Source of the DNA: an uncultured Sphingomonadaceae bacterium
GTDB lineage: Bacteria; Pseudomonadota; Alphaproteobacteria; Sphingomonadales; Sphingomonadaceae
Assembly: GCA_947501695.1 (NCBI GenBank)
Contig: CANMWO010000003.1
Location: forward strand, 459,001 to 523,000
Direction: 5' to 3'
DNA: 64,000 bases
Part shown: positions 8,667 to 18,342 of the stretch, one piece after another
Layout: each line of letters starts with the position of its first letter
How positions within the stretch are numbered: the stretch's first letter is position 1
Notes under the pieces: model-generated
The model's input: only the letters and a program-made list of their open reading frames with translations
Database searches by the model: none
What the model was told of the DNA's origin: nothing
Translations under genes and position numbers: made by a program

Positions 8667-9100
8667 TCGATACTCCTCCTTTTTGGGAACAGCCGCTTGA
8701 TAAGCTGGACCGCGGACAATGGGAGGCCTTGTGTGATGGATGCGGAAAATGTTGCTTGCTCAAAGCCGAAGATGAGGATGACGGCCGGATCTACATGACC
8801 AACATTGCTTGCAAGTTGCTGGATACGCAAAGCGCCCAGTGTAGTGATTATCGCCGCCGCCGCTATTATGTACCTGATTGTGTGCGGTTGACGCGCGGTA
8901 AGCTGGAAACTTTCACCTGGCTACCCGACAGCTGTGCTTATAAGATGCGGGCGCGGGGATTGCCGCTCCCGGAATGGCACTATCTGATTTCCGGCGATCG
9001 TGAAACCATTCACGACACCGGAAATTCCATTCGCGGAAAGGTTATTACGGAGGTTGAAGCTGGGCCGATTGAACAGCATATTCTCGATGAGCCGCTCTAA
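8654..9100 (+). CDS. YcgN family cysteine-cluster protein (UPF0260)
   Basis: 148-aa cytoplasmic protein of unknown function with the conserved cysteine pattern of the family: CDGCGKCCLLK near the N-terminus, then NIACKLLD, AQCSDY and PDCVRL, suggesting a bound metal or Fe-S cluster. The start is GTG at 8654, overlapping the SCO gene by 13 bp. The start region matches the family opening PFWEQPLDKLDRGQWEALCDGCGKC. It overlaps the next gene by 14 bp, so SCO, ycgN and the YgjP-like gene are probably co-transcribed. Confidence 0.9.
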   Translation: MDTIVDTPPFWEQPLDKLDRGQWEALCDGCGKCCLLKAEDEDDGRIYMTNIACKLLDTQSAQCSDYRRRRYYVPDCVRLTRGKLETFTWLPDSCAYKMRARGLPLPEWHYLISGDRETIHDTGNSIRGKVITEVEAGPIEQHILDEPL

Positions 9101-9836
9101 TTCCCGATCCGTCCCGGTGGGCCAGGAGGAACTGGAAATCGAGCTCGAGGGGCGTTTCTATCCCTTGCGCGTTCGTAAATTGGCGCAGTCGCGTTCGATC
9201 GCGGTCTCGGCTGACACCGTGAAAGGTGAGGTCCGGCTGACGATGCCGCGTTATGCCAGTACTGCTCATGCACTGCGCTTTGCAAAGTCTAAGTCGGATT
9301 GGCTGGCAGCCCACTTTGCTGATGCGCTGCCGCCGGTTCCGATTGTCAACGGTACCGAATTGGCATTTGCCGGCCAAAGTCATTTCGTTCGCTGGTCCAG
9401 TGATTTCAGTCGAAAGCCATTGAAAAAAGACGATGAAATCTGTGTTGGCGGCCCGGAAGAGCGCGTTGAAGCCCGTGTATTAGACTGGATGAAAGATCAG
9501 GCACGGGCCATTTATGCTGATGACCTGGCCTTTTATTGTGAGCGAGCGAGCGCTGACTTACCAACGCTATCCGTAGGTGACGCTCGTCGCCGCTGGGGCA
9601 GCTGTTCCGGGCGTAAGGCGATAAGGTTAAGCTGGCGGCTAGTCATGGCTCCGCCGATGGTGCGCCGTTCGGTCGTCGCGCATGAAGTCGCCCACTTGCG
9701 TCACATGAACCACAGCCCGTCATTCTATGACCTGCTTGATGCCATTTTTGAAGGGGAGCGGCGCGAAGCGGATAGTTGGCTTAAACAGCATGGAGCTGCC
9801 CTGCATCTTATCGGCGCCCCAGCTCGCGAAATATAA
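9087..9836 (+). CDS. YgjP/SprT-like zinc metallopeptidase (M48-type, DUF45)
   Basis: Predicted zinc-dependent hydrolase; substrate unknown. With ATG 9087 (249 aa, starting MSRSNSRSVPVG) the zinc motif HEVAH falls at residues 199-203 with a further His in HMNHSPSF. The upstream block RRRWGSCSGRKAIRLSWRLVMAP is the signature of the YgjP family. A longer frame from 9000 would lie inside ycgN and lacks family-like sequence. It overlaps the ycgN stop by 14 bp. Confidence 0.87.
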   Translation: MSRSNSRSVPVGQEELEIELEGRFYPLRVRKLAQSRSIAVSADTVKGEVRLTMPRYASTAHALRFAKSKSDWLAAHFADALPPVPIVNGTELAFAGQSHFVRWSSDFSRKPLKKDDEICVGGPEERVEARVLDWMKDQARAIYADDLAFYCERASADLPTLSVGDARRRWGSCSGRKAIRLSWRLVMAPPMVRRSVVAHEVAHLRHMNHSPSFYDLLDAIFEGERREADSWLKQHGAALHLIGAPAREI

Positions 9837-9859
9837 GCAGAAAAGCTGTGGCCTCGGGT

Positions 9860-11980
9860 CTATTCGTCTGCTGGTTTGGGCAAGATAGACACCGGCGCAT
9901 TCGGTCTGGCCGGTTCCGACGGCTCATCCGCCGGCGGTGTATTCTGGCTTTGCTCTGGTTTTTCAGGCGCAGCTTGCTCACCCCGGCCCAACACTGAATC
10001 AATCCATCCCTGGTCTAGTTGCGGTGGGCCATCTTCGGCTTGACCGCCTTCCAGATCATATTCCAAGCCCTGACCAGATTCTATCGGCATGCCATTTTCG
10101 TCAACATAGATTCCGTCTTCCGGTGCGCCGTATAATTCTTCTTCATCCGGCTCCAGCTGCCAATCGGGTAAGATCAGTTCTGTTTCAAACTTCTCGACTT
10201 TCCGTTTCGCGACAGCAACTTTCATAAAGGAGGCGAAAGCAGCGGCTGGCGCTCGTCCTCCTTGCAGTCCGCGCACTGCTTTTGCGTCGTCTCGGCCCAT
10301 CCAGACACCTGTCGTCAGGCCGCTAGAAAAGCCCAGAAACCAACCATCCTTGTTGCTGCTCGTCGTCCCGGTTTTGCCGGCGACCGGGCGTCCGATCTTT
10401 GCTGCCCTGCCAGTGCCGGCATTGACCGCCGTTTGCATGAGGTCGGTAATCCCGGCAGCCACCCAGGGGTCTACGAGAACCCGGCTGCCATCAAATTTGC
10501 TTTTGTAAAGAACGTCACCCTTGATGTTTGTCACTTTGGTGATCGCATAGGGGGTAATAGCGATGCCCTTGGCATTGATGGAAGCGAAAGCGCGCGTCAT
10601 TTCGAGCAACCGGACGTCTGAGGTACCGAGCACCATGGAAGGATAGACGTCAATAGGGGTGCTGATGCCGAACCGCCGTGCCATGTTGGCAACGGTCGAG
10701 GTACCGATATCATTGCCAATCGCAGCCGCGACAGTATTTTTTGAATAAGCAAAGGCGCTACGCACGCTGATATCACCGGCATAATTTCCGCCACTGTTAC
10801 GCGGCCTCCAATCGCCAATCTGGATAGGTTGATCGGTGACGATGTCATTGGGCGTATAGCCTGCCTCTAGGGCGGCCATATAGACGAATATTTTCCACGC
10901 GGACCCTGGTTGACGTACGGCTTGGGTTGCGCGGTTATAATTGGAGGTGACATAATCGGTTCCCCCAACCATTGCTCGCACAGCACCATCGCGGTCAATC
11001 GCAACCAGCGCACCTTGTACACCAGCAGGAACACCGGTTTGGATAGAGTTGGTCGCTGCGCGCTGCATTCCAAGATCCAATGTGGTCCACACTTCAATCG
11101 GCTCCACCGTTTCGTCGATCAACAGATCAAGTTGCGGCAAGGCCCAGTCGGTAAAATAACGGACACTGTTTTGACGCGGTTCGGGTGCCATCTCGACCGC
11201 TGTTGGCTTGGTTTCGGCAGCTTGGGCTGCAGTTATCGCGCCGGCATCCTGCATAACTCGCAGAACAACAGTTGCACGGTCGATCGCGGCTTGCGCATCG
11301 GCGGTTGGGGAATAGCGCGATGGGGCCTTGACCAGTCCTGCGATGATCGCTGCTTCTGCGAGACTCAATTCGGTCGCGCTATGGGCAAAAAACCGGCGAG
11401 AGGCCGCGTCAATTCCGTAAGCGCCGCCGCCATAATAGACCTTGTTGAGATAGAGCTCCAAAATCTGCTCTTTGGAGAATTTGCGCTCCATAGCTAGAGC
11501 CAGCATGATCTCGCGGCCCTTACGGCCAAAGGTCCGGCTGTTGTTGAGAAAGATATTGCGGGCCAACTGCTGGGTAATGGTCGAACCGCCTTGCGCCCAG
11601 CGCCCGCGTTCCATCCGCACTTTTATGGAACGCGCAATGCCGATCGGATCGACGCCCAGATGGCTCTCATAGCGCCGATCTTCCACCGCCACCATCGCGT
11701 CGATCATGACTTGTGGAATATCTTCATAGTCAAGCCACTGACCATAGCTCGGCCCCATCGAGAAGAGCTCTCGGCCGCTCACGTCCAGCACGCGGATCAT
11801 TTGGCCGTTGGGAGAAGATTTTAGGTCTTCATATCCTGGCAGGGATGACCGTATCACCGTAACTGCGACGATAAGCGCGATTAAACCCAGCAGGCCAATG
11901 ACCAGACCGGTTTTGAATATCCGGAAAAACCATTTGCGAACCGGTCCCGGTTGTTTGCTGCGTTTTTTGCCCCGCGCCAT
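9860..11980 (-). CDS. Class A penicillin-binding protein (PBP1A family)
   Basis: Bifunctional peptidoglycan glycosyltransferase/transpeptidase anchored in the inner membrane. The 706-aa protein has a basic cytoplasmic N-terminus, one membrane segment (about 24-45), a GT51 domain with catalytic Glu100 in AVEDRRYESH and GGSTITQQLARN (131-142), and a transpeptidase domain with SxxK (Ser360-Lys363), SKN (413-415) and KTGTT (536-540). The last 70 or so residues are acidic and proline rich, probably a disordered periplasmic tail. At 706 aa it is shorter than E. coli PBP1A and seems to lack the inserted OB domain. It is convergent with the protease gene. Confidence 0.94.
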   Translation of the reverse strand: MARGKKRSKQPGPVRKWFFRIFKTGLVIGLLGLIALIVAVTVIRSSLPGYEDLKSSPNGQMIRVLDVSGRELFSMGPSYGQWLDYEDIPQVMIDAMVAVEDRRYESHLGVDPIGIARSIKVRMERGRWAQGGSTITQQLARNIFLNNSRTFGRKGREIMLALAMERKFSKEQILELYLNKVYYGGGAYGIDAASRRFFAHSATELSLAEAAIIAGLVKAPSRYSPTADAQAAIDRATVVLRVMQDAGAITAAQAAETKPTAVEMAPEPRQNSVRYFTDWALPQLDLLIDETVEPIEVWTTLDLGMQRAATNSIQTGVPAGVQGALVAIDRDGAVRAMVGGTDYVTSNYNRATQAVRQPGSAWKIFVYMAALEAGYTPNDIVTDQPIQIGDWRPRNSGGNYAGDISVRSAFAYSKNTVAAAIGNDIGTSTVANMARRFGISTPIDVYPSMVLGTSDVRLLEMTRAFASINAKGIAITPYAITKVTNIKGDVLYKSKFDGSRVLVDPWVAAGITDLMQTAVNAGTGRAAKIGRPVAGKTGTTSSNKDGWFLGFSSGLTTGVWMGRDDAKAVRGLQGGRAPAAAFASFMKVAVAKRKVEKFETELILPDWQLEPDEEELYGAPEDGIYVDENGMPIESGQGLEYDLEGGQAEDGPPQLDQGWIDSVLGRGEQAAPEKPEQSQNTPPADEPSEPARPNAPVSILPKPADE

Positions 11981-12092
11981 ATCATCCCATTCACTATACG
12001 CTTAACTATATACGTTTTTAGCGTGTTGCCGTCTTACTGCATGCTGAACGATGGTGGACAGTAAAATCTCCGCAAAACTTGTCGAAAGGCTA

Positions 12093-12491
12093 TCAGGTCT
12101 CTTTTGGTTCGAATTCCAACGCTGCGCTGTTCATGCAATAGCGCAGGCCATTTTCTGCGGGACCATCGGGGAAAACATGACCCAAATGCCCGTCACAGCC
12201 GGTGCAGCGCACTTCAATCCGGCGCATGCCATGGCTCAAATCTTCGATTTCAGTGACGGCTTCGGCTTCTGACGGCTCTGTAAAACTTGGCCAGCCGCAT
12301 CCGCTGTCGAATTTTTTTGTCGCATCAAATAATTTGGTGCCGCATCCGGCGCAGAAAAACTCGCCGTCGCGTTTTTCCGCGTTGAGTTGGCCGGTAAAGG
12401 CGCGTTCAGTGCCCGCTTCGCGTAGCACATGATATTGTTCAGGCGAGAGTTTTTCGCGCCATTCTTCGGCGCTTAATGTGATTTTTTCCAT
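12093..12491 (-). CDS. msrB: Peptide-methionine (R)-S-oxide reductase
   Basis: Reduces methionine-R-sulfoxide in oxidised proteins. With ATG 12491 the product is 132 aa, starting MEKITLSAEEWREKLS as usual for MsrB; the longer frame to 12683 adds 64 residues with no family character. Two CxxC zinc-binding pairs are visible (CAGCGTKLF and CTGCDGHLGHVF) together with the catalytic Cys in RYCMNSAALEF. It lies downstream of nothing on its strand and upstream of the PBP1A gene, 112 bp away. Confidence 0.95.
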   Translation of the reverse strand: MEKITLSAEEWREKLSPEQYHVLREAGTERAFTGQLNAEKRDGEFFCAGCGTKLFDATKKFDSGCGWPSFTEPSEAEAVTEIEDLSHGMRRIEVRCTGCDGHLGHVFPDGPAENGLRYCMNSAALEFEPKET

Positions 12492-12689
12492 AAACTCAAA
12501 ATGGGGTGAAATGGTCCGAACGTCAAGCGTGTCGGGATGAAGCCTACAATGTGCACACTGTGCTTTTGGGACAGATGATACCGCTGCAGATATCTTCAGG
12601 GCTGAGAAAGAGCTACGCGTAATATATTTCCAAGTCACGGATGTAGGAAAGTCCGAAGTTTGTTGGCTTTGGACCATAATCATAAAAAA

Positions 12690-12697
12690 TTAACCAT
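12690..12697 (+). promoter_or_regulatory. TTAACCAT motif, possible CtrA half-site
   Basis: TTAACCAT lies about 20 bp before the DUF4402 gene start, in the 218-bp divergent region between msrB and that gene. The sequence matches the half-site of the alphaproteobacterial cell-cycle regulator CtrA. The same octamer occurs upstream of three other genes in this window. Binding is an inference. Confidence 0.3.
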
Positions 12698-12709
12698 TTT
12701 TTCAGGCAT

Positions 12710-13282
12710 TTGCTGCAAAATCATCCGGTGGAAATAATATATGCAAAATTTTGGACAGTTCTTGCGGTTCTGATGCTGTTGATCGGCTGGACGGTCGTTC
12801 AACCTGATAGCGCAGCAGCGCAGTGCCGTTTATGTGCCGCGGTACCAAGCAGCGCGTCTTCCGCGGCCACTTCTGGAGAGACAGAGACCCCGCTAAACAT
12901 CGAAATTACCGCCAATCTTGATTTTTCCCGGCTTGCTTTGCTCAGTCGAGCAGGTGGTGAAGTGGAACTGGATCCCGAATCGAGACAGCGTCGGATCAGC
13001 GGCGGTATCACCGATCTTGGCGGACTATCTTTGCATGGCGAAGGCCGTCTGACCGGTGAACCGGGACGGCTGGTGCGCGTCCAGTTGCCCGAACGGATCA
13101 CTTTAAGCGCTCCCAACGGCTCGACCGCCGAATTGGTGAAACTCGATACCGATTTACCAGCGCAGGCGCGACTTGACCGCGATGGACGACTGACCTTTTC
13201 CTTTGGTGGCAAGCTTCGGGTGACCGGCAGCGCTAGCGGCCAATTTCGTGGCCGGATCGCTATTACCGCTAATTATGAGTAA
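12710..13282 (+). CDS. Exported DUF4402 domain protein
   Basis: Secreted protein of unknown function. After a hydrophobic signal segment (about residues 13-37, ending SAAAQ) it has two cysteines (CRLC), a low-complexity Ser/Ala linker, and a DUF4402 beta-sandwich domain (about 60-190) with LNIEITANLDFSRLALL at its start and GRIAITANYE at its end. Such domains resemble pilus-type or surface proteins. The start is doubtful: the longest frame uses TTG 12710, GTG 12728 is an alternative, the ATG at 12741 is out of frame, and none has a good ribosome binding site. Confidence 0.72.
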   Translation: MLQNHPVEIIYAKFWTVLAVLMLLIGWTVVQPDSAAAQCRLCAAVPSSASSAATSGETETPLNIEITANLDFSRLALLSRAGGEVELDPESRQRRISGGITDLGGLSLHGEGRLTGEPGRLVRVQLPERITLSAPNGSTAELVKLDTDLPAQARLDRDGRLTFSFGGKLRVTGSASGQFRGRIAITANYE

Positions 13283-13288
13283 GGTGCG

Positions 13289-14317
13289 CTAGCGCAGTCG
13301 GGCAGCTTTTCTGGCGATGGTCAATAATTCCTGCTCAACCAGCACATGGTCCGGCTGACCGCTGCTTTTCAAAGAAATTTCAAGTGCCAAAATCCGTTCA
13401 ATTAGCCGCGCAATATGGGGTGATGACCAGATGTTAAGTTGCCGCGAAAAATTGTCGCGATCCTTCCAAAATACGCTGGGATGGTTGACCAGTTTGCCAA
13501 TGCCAGCCCCCTGGTCAACTTTGGTGCGTAGTTCTGCGAGCTTAGTCAGGTGGCGGAGCATCAATCGGATCAATCCCACTTCGCTGAAGCCAGTGGTGCT
13601 GGCCGCGGCCAGTTCATGGGTCAGCTTTTTGGCATCACCGCTGATCGCTGCGTTGATTAGCAGGCCGAGGTCCTCTTCGTCATTTTCTGCGCCCAGCAAA
13701 GCAAGCAATTCTGTCTCGGCCTCTTGAGGGTTATCCGGAGACGCATCGAGATAAAGTGCGATTTTCTCGACCTCGAGCTTTGCAAGGACCAGATCATTGC
13801 TGGTTAGCGCAGCAATCGCCGCGCCCATATCGCGCGACATTTTCACACCTTCATCGCGGGCCATATTTGATATGGCGGCGACAGCGTCGCCTTGCGAGGT
13901 TTCATAACAGGTGGCAATTAATGCGTCTGGGGCGGCCGCAATTTTTTTGGCTAAGGCGGTTTTGTCCGCCATGCCCGCTGCGACGATGAAAACCGGATCA
14001 CCCTTGGTTTCGCTCGCGAGCAGATTCTCGATTGATGCCGTTGCACGCACCGCTTCGCCGCTGTTGAGGCGGACCATGATGAATCTTTTGTCGCCAAATA
14101 GAGAGGCCGATGTCGCCTCGTCATTCAGCCGGGCGGGGCTTTCGGTAAGGTCGGCTATGGTTAGATCGACTCGTTCTGCTGATGCTGCAAGCGGGGCGGC
14201 CAGTTCATTGGCCAAAGCCTGGCAGCGCGTTGCATTGGGGCCGCAAAGGATGGCAAGACGGATAGCGTCGGGGGCGCTGTGAAAGCGACGGACGATTTCA
14301 TTGTCTTTGACTTTCAC
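13289..14317 (-). CDS. holA: DNA polymerase III delta subunit
   Basis: Clamp-loader subunit that opens the beta sliding clamp. The 342-aa product has the HolA layout: an N-terminal AAA+-like domain without Walker motifs (FHSAPDAIRLAILCGPNATRCQALA), the middle KKIAAAPDALIATCYE segment, and the C-terminal collar domain ending LTIARKAARLR. It begins with GTG. The gene follows lptE after 37 bp, continuing the leuS-lptE-holA order that is conserved across many Gram-negative bacteria. Confidence 0.92.
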   Translation of the reverse strand: MKVKDNEIVRRFHSAPDAIRLAILCGPNATRCQALANELAAPLAASAERVDLTIADLTESPARLNDEATSASLFGDKRFIMVRLNSGEAVRATASIENLLASETKGDPVFIVAAGMADKTALAKKIAAAPDALIATCYETSQGDAVAAISNMARDEGVKMSRDMGAAIAALTSNDLVLAKLEVEKIALYLDASPDNPQEAETELLALLGAENDEEDLGLLINAAISGDAKKLTHELAAASTTGFSEVGLIRLMLRHLTKLAELRTKVDQGAGIGKLVNHPSVFWKDRDNFSRQLNIWSSPHIARLIERILALEISLKSSGQPDHVLVEQELLTIARKAARLR

Positions 14318-14354
14318 GGCTTTATTCTCATGCCGCTGCCACTAGTTTCCGTTG

Positions 14355-14870
14355 TCAATTTTCATCGGCGCTCGCCTGTTCGCGGGCAAAGAGGGAGAGC
14401 CTTTTGACGATCTGATCAGCGACTCGTGTGGACAGGTTTTCCAGCGCTGTTTCTTCTGCGGCAACGGTGGCATATTCCGACGAGACGACGTCGATACCAG
14501 CGTCGGAACCGGCGGTGGCATCCAATACGACCATGCTGTCGGACAGGCGGACCAATTGATAGCGCGCGCGTAAAGTCCGGCGTTCGCGGGTGATACGGTC
14601 ATTGCTGCGCACGCCAAAACCGGCGATCTTGTCATCCAGTTCGATGATCAAGCGATATTTGGCCTCGCTGCCTTCAAATGTGGAGAGTTGATCGTTGAGC
14701 GCATTGCGCATCAGCCACCCCGCTTTTCCCTTAATCGGTTCTACTGTGACATTGCCCAACTGAGTCGCAACCACGCCATTCGTACCACCGGAATACAAAG
14801 GTTGCAGGCCGCAAGAAGCAAGTAGGGCACTAGCGACAACAAGCGCGGAGATTTTGCGCATCAGTTTCAT
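14355..14870 (-). CDS. lptE: LPS-assembly lipoprotein LptE
   Basis: Outer-membrane lipoprotein that plugs the LptD barrel and inserts LPS at the cell surface. The 171-aa protein has a signal peptide with lipobox LLASC (Cys20) directly followed by the LptE opening GLQPLYSGG. The rest is the compact LptE fold with [19 protein letters not shown] and a C-terminal helix. It starts inside the leuS stop (ATGA) and is followed by holA. The inner-membrane Lpt arm genes lie at 52-54.6 kb in this window. Confidence 0.93.
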   Translation of the reverse strand: MKLMRKISALVVASALLASCGLQPLYSGGTNGVVATQLGNVTVEPIKGKAGWLMRNALNDQLSTFEGSEAKYRLIIELDDKIAGFGVRSNDRITRERRTLRARYQLVRLSDSMVVLDATAGSDAGIDVVSSEYATVAAEETALENLSTRVADQIVKRLSLFAREQASADEN

Positions 14871-17422
14871 ATAACGATGTTCACCAGTCGGTCGGGCACG
14901 ACGATCACCTTCTTTATGTCCGCTCCATCTATGGTACGCTGCACTTTCTCAGAGCCAAGTGCAAGTTCCTCCAAGGTGGATTTGTCGCTGCCCTTGGCCA
15001 CGGTAATCGTATCGCGCAGCTTGCCGCGGACCTGAATAGCAATGGTGACCTCATCCTCGACCAGCAGGCTTTCGTCGACATCGGGCCATGGGGCGTTGGC
15101 GATTAAATCGCTTTCTCCGAACAGCGCCCATGCCTCTTCGGCTATATGCGGGACCATCGGGGCTGTAATTCTGGCAAGCGCGCGAATGGCGTCATGACGA
15201 TCAGCTGATGGTGCAGACTTCTCGATCAAATTGATCAGTTCAAAAATTTTCGCGACCGCTTTGTTGAAAGACAGCGCTTCGACATCTTCGGCGACGCCGG
15301 CAATGGTTTGATGTAGTTTGCGTTTAACGGCTTTGTCTTCGCCAGCGGGATTCGGTTGATCAGCGACCGATACAAATAGACGCCAAAGACGCTGGACAAA
15401 GCGCCAGCTGCCCTCAATTCCCGCCTCTGACCACGGCAGGTCGCGTTCGGGCGGGCTATCGGACAGCATGAAGAAACGTACCGCATCTGCGCCATATTGT
15501 TCGATAATCGGATCAGGATCGACGACATTTTTCTTCGACTTCGACATTTTTTCAATACGGCCGACTTCAATCGGCGCACCACCGGATGCTTTGAACACGC
15601 CGCCTTCGCGGTGACTAATCTCATCCGGGCTGTAATAAACAATTTGGTCGGCCCCGGTTTCTTCGTTCTGAACCGTTTCGAAATAGGTTTCGTGCGTCAC
15701 CATGCCCTGCGTGAACAGGCTTTCAAACGGTTCTGCAAAATCAAGCTTGCCGATCGATGCCAGCGCCCGCGTCCAGAAACGTGCATAGAGCAGATGCAAA
15801 ATCGCATGTTCGATGCCGCCAATATATTGCGACACCGGCATCCATTTTTTTACGATTTCGGCATCAAACGGCTGGTCATCCGGCTGACTGGCAAAGCGCA
15901 GGAAATACCAGCTCGAGTTGGTAAATGTATCAAGCGTATCGGTTTCGCGCCGCGCTGCTTTACCGCATTTCGGGCAATCGACGTTTTTCCAACTGTCATG
16001 ACGTTCCAGCGGATTGCCCGGAATGTCAAAGCTGACATCTTCGGGCAGGGTGACCGGCAATTGATCTTTCGGAACCGGAATCGCGCCGCAATCATCACAG
16101 TGGATGATCGGGATCGGCGTGCCCCAATAACGCTGGCGCGATACGCCCCAGTCGCGCAGGCGCCATGTTGTCTGGGCTTTGCCCCAACCCTCCGATTCTG
16201 CTTTGTCGATGACGGTTTTCTGAGCGATCTCGATATCCATGCCATCGAGCATGCGGCTGTTCACCAGTTTGCCGGGACCAGTGTAGGATTCGTCGTGTAT
16301 TGGCGCGTCTTCTTCGCCCTCAGCTGCGACCACTCGGGTCACGGGCAGTGCATATTTGCGCGCAAAATCAAGATCGCGCTGATCGTGGGCCGGCACACCG
16401 AACACGGCGCCCGTGCCATAATCCATCAACACGAAATTGGCGACAAACACCGGCAATTCCCATGATGGATCGAGTGGATGGGTCACTTTCAGGCCCGTAT
16501 CAAAACCCTTTTTCTCCATTGTTTCGAGCTCGGCTGCTGTCGTCCCGCTCTTTTTGCACTCTTCGCAAAAGGCCGCGAGCATCTCATTGTCTTGAGCCAG
16601 TTGCTGGGTCAGCGGATGATCAGCGGACAAAGCGATAAAGCTCGCACCAAAAATCGTATCCGGGCGGGTCGAGAATACCTCGACTGTTTCAATGCTTTGT
16701 TGTTTTTCCGACAGTGTGAAATGAAATTGCAGGCCCTGTGACTTGCCGATCCAATTTTCCTGCATTGTGCGGACTTTTTCCGGCCAGCCTTTCAGGTCAT
16801 CCAGACCGTCGAGCAGCTCTTCAGCAAAATCAGTGATTTTCAGGAACCATTGGCTCAGCTTGCGCTTTTCGACCGGCGCGCCGGAGCGCCAGCCTTTGCC
16901 GTCAATCACCTGCTCGTTGGCGAGCACGGTCATGTCGACCGGGTCCCAATTGACAGCTGATTCTTTTCGATAAACCAGCCCGCCCTCGAACATGTCGATA
17001 AACAGCGCCTGTTCCTGCCCGTAATAATCCGGTTCGCATGTCGCGAGTTCGCGGCTCCAATCGAGTGCAAAGCCCAGGCGTTTAATCTGATCGCGCATCC
17101 CGGATATATTAGCGCGGGTCCATTCGCCGGGATGGACTTTCTTTTCTATAGCGGCATTTTCCGCAGGCATGCCAAAGGCGTCCCAACCCATGGGATGAAG
17201 CACTTCAAAGCCCTGCATCCGCCGGAAACGGGCCAGAACATCGCCCATCGTATAGTTGCGGACATGGCCCATATGGATGCGGCCAGAGGGATAGGGAAAC
17301 ATTTCAAGCACAAAGCTGCGCGGTTTGGTCGACGAGTCATCGGCCTCAAAAACGCGGCTTTCGGACCAACGGGCTTGCCAGCGTTTGTCCGCCGATAAAG
17401 GGTTAAAACGCTGATCGGTCAT
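14867..17422 (-). CDS. leuS: Leucyl-tRNA synthetase
   Basis: Class I synthetase charging tRNA-Leu, with an editing domain that hydrolyses mischarged norvaline and isoleucine. The 851-aa product has the HIGH-type motif HMGH (50-53) in [14 protein letters not shown], a CP1 editing domain with the T-rich stretch [13 protein letters not shown], a zinc-ribbon-like DCPKCG segment and the KMSKS loop (MSKSKKN) in the C-terminal half, then the anticodon-binding domain. It is the first gene of the leuS-lptE-holA operon; 64 bp separate it from the DUF3576 gene. Confidence 0.97.
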   Translation of the reverse strand: MTDQRFNPLSADKRWQARWSESRVFEADDSSTKPRSFVLEMFPYPSGRIHMGHVRNYTMGDVLARFRRMQGFEVLHPMGWDAFGMPAENAAIEKKVHPGEWTRANISGMRDQIKRLGFALDWSRELATCEPDYYGQEQALFIDMFEGGLVYRKESAVNWDPVDMTVLANEQVIDGKGWRSGAPVEKRKLSQWFLKITDFAEELLDGLDDLKGWPEKVRTMQENWIGKSQGLQFHFTLSEKQQSIETVEVFSTRPDTIFGASFIALSADHPLTQQLAQDNEMLAAFCEECKKSGTTAAELETMEKKGFDTGLKVTHPLDPSWELPVFVANFVLMDYGTGAVFGVPAHDQRDLDFARKYALPVTRVVAAEGEEDAPIHDESYTGPGKLVNSRMLDGMDIEIAQKTVIDKAESEGWGKAQTTWRLRDWGVSRQRYWGTPIPIIHCDDCGAIPVPKDQLPVTLPEDVSFDIPGNPLERHDSWKNVDCPKCGKAARRETDTLDTFTNSSWYFLRFASQPDDQPFDAEIVKKWMPVSQYIGGIEHAILHLLYARFWTRALASIGKLDFAEPFESLFTQGMVTHETYFETVQNEETGADQIVYYSPDEISHREGGVFKASGGAPIEVGRIEKMSKSKKNVVDPDPIIEQYGADAVRFFMLSDSPPERDLPWSEAGIEGSWRFVQRLWRLFVSVADQPNPAGEDKAVKRKLHQTIAGVAEDVEALSFNKAVAKIFELINLIEKSAPSADRHDAIRALARITAPMVPHIAEEAWALFGESDLIANAPWPDVDESLLVEDEVTIAIQVRGKLRDTITVAKGSDKSTLEELALGSEKVQRTIDGADIKKVIVVPDRLVNIVI

Positions 17423-17486
17423 GCTGGTCCTATAAATATGTGACCCGCTTCAGCAGGCTCGTCGTGAGATTAGTTGCTGGTCCAGC

Positions 17487-17948
17487 TCAATTGGTCAAAG
17501 CCCCGCGCCGTAAATCGCGCGCCTTGGTCAGGATGATCTGTTCCAGCTTTTGCGTGGTGGCTGCTTTTACAGGTGCGTCTACCCAAGTGCCGCCATTACG
17601 TACTTGCCGAGAAGCGCCAACACGCAGGGCATCGGCCCGTAAATCCTGATCGAGGATCGAGATATTCAACTTCATCCGCTCCGAAGGATTTTGTGGATTC
17701 ACATACCAGTCGGTCAGGATTACGCCGCCATTACTATCGGTCTGGGTCAACGGCATGAACGAAAGGCTATCAAGCGTAGCACGCCACAAATAGCTGTTCA
17801 CACCGATGGTCGTAATCTGCGATGCGGCTAGATCGGCCTTAGGGCGCTCTTTACCGCCGCAGGCTGAAAGTCCGGAAACGAGTGCCAAGGCCGAAAGGCT
17901 CATTACCAAAGGACGCAATTTCGCGGCGGACAAAGAAAGGCGGGACAT
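17487..17948 (-). CDS. DUF3576 family lipoprotein
   Basis: Small predicted lipoprotein of the alphaproteobacterial DUF3576 family; function unknown. ATG 17948 gives 153 aa with lipobox GLSAC (acylated Cys30) and has a clear AGGAG ribosome binding site 9 bp upstream, so it is preferred over the frame starting at 17987. The mature part has IGVNSYLWRATLDSLSFMPL and DWYVNPQNPSERMKLNISIL, typical of the family. It precedes leuS on the same strand and may share its transcript. Confidence 0.83.
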   Translation of the reverse strand: MSRLSLSAAKLRPLVMSLSALALVSGLSACGGKERPKADLAASQITTIGVNSYLWRATLDSLSFMPLTQTDSNGGVILTDWYVNPQNPSERMKLNISILDQDLRADALRVGASRQVRNGGTWVDAPVKAATTQKLEQIILTKARDLRRGALTN

Positions 17949-18342
17949 GTACAAGCTCCTCATGGGCAGTCTGGCGCAGGTTTTCAAATAGTGCCGCGTG
18001 CCGGTAAATCTAATCTCAACGCTCTCTATAATTGCTTTGCCGCAGGGGGCAAGCCAAAGCGCAACAAATCGCTCATGCTAAGCGGAGCGTGAATGCTAGT
18101 TGAATAAGGGCGGGCCATAGCGATCTTAATTAGGCTGGCTTAAATTGGGTTGGATGAGCGATTCGATAATCTTTGGTTCAGCTTGGCCTATCTATATTGT
18201 TGAGGATGGCATGTGAAACCGTAACCGATCTGCAACAGATTGCATCTAGATCGAGAAAATCCGACAAAATCAGCAAGTTGACTCGTGTCACGGCTGAAAA
18301 TTTGTTATAGATAAAACTCAGCAAGGGGAAAATAACGTCGTC
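17949..18342. other. 394-bp intergenic region between divergent genes
   Basis: No coding sequence is evident. It must hold divergent promoters for the DUF3576-leuS-lptE-holA transcript and for the exported protein at 18343. A TTGACT hexamer at 18278-18283 could be a -35 element for the rightward gene, but no well-spaced -10 was found. A short inverted repeat (TGCAA-N4-TTGCA) lies around 18231-18244. No tRNA or riboswitch structure was recognised. Confidence 0.4.

Noticed and set aside
15497-16465. 322-aa frame opposite leuS
   Set aside because: Lies fully antisense to leuS, has no recognisable domain or ribosome binding site, and its composition is explained by the reverse complement of leuS codons.
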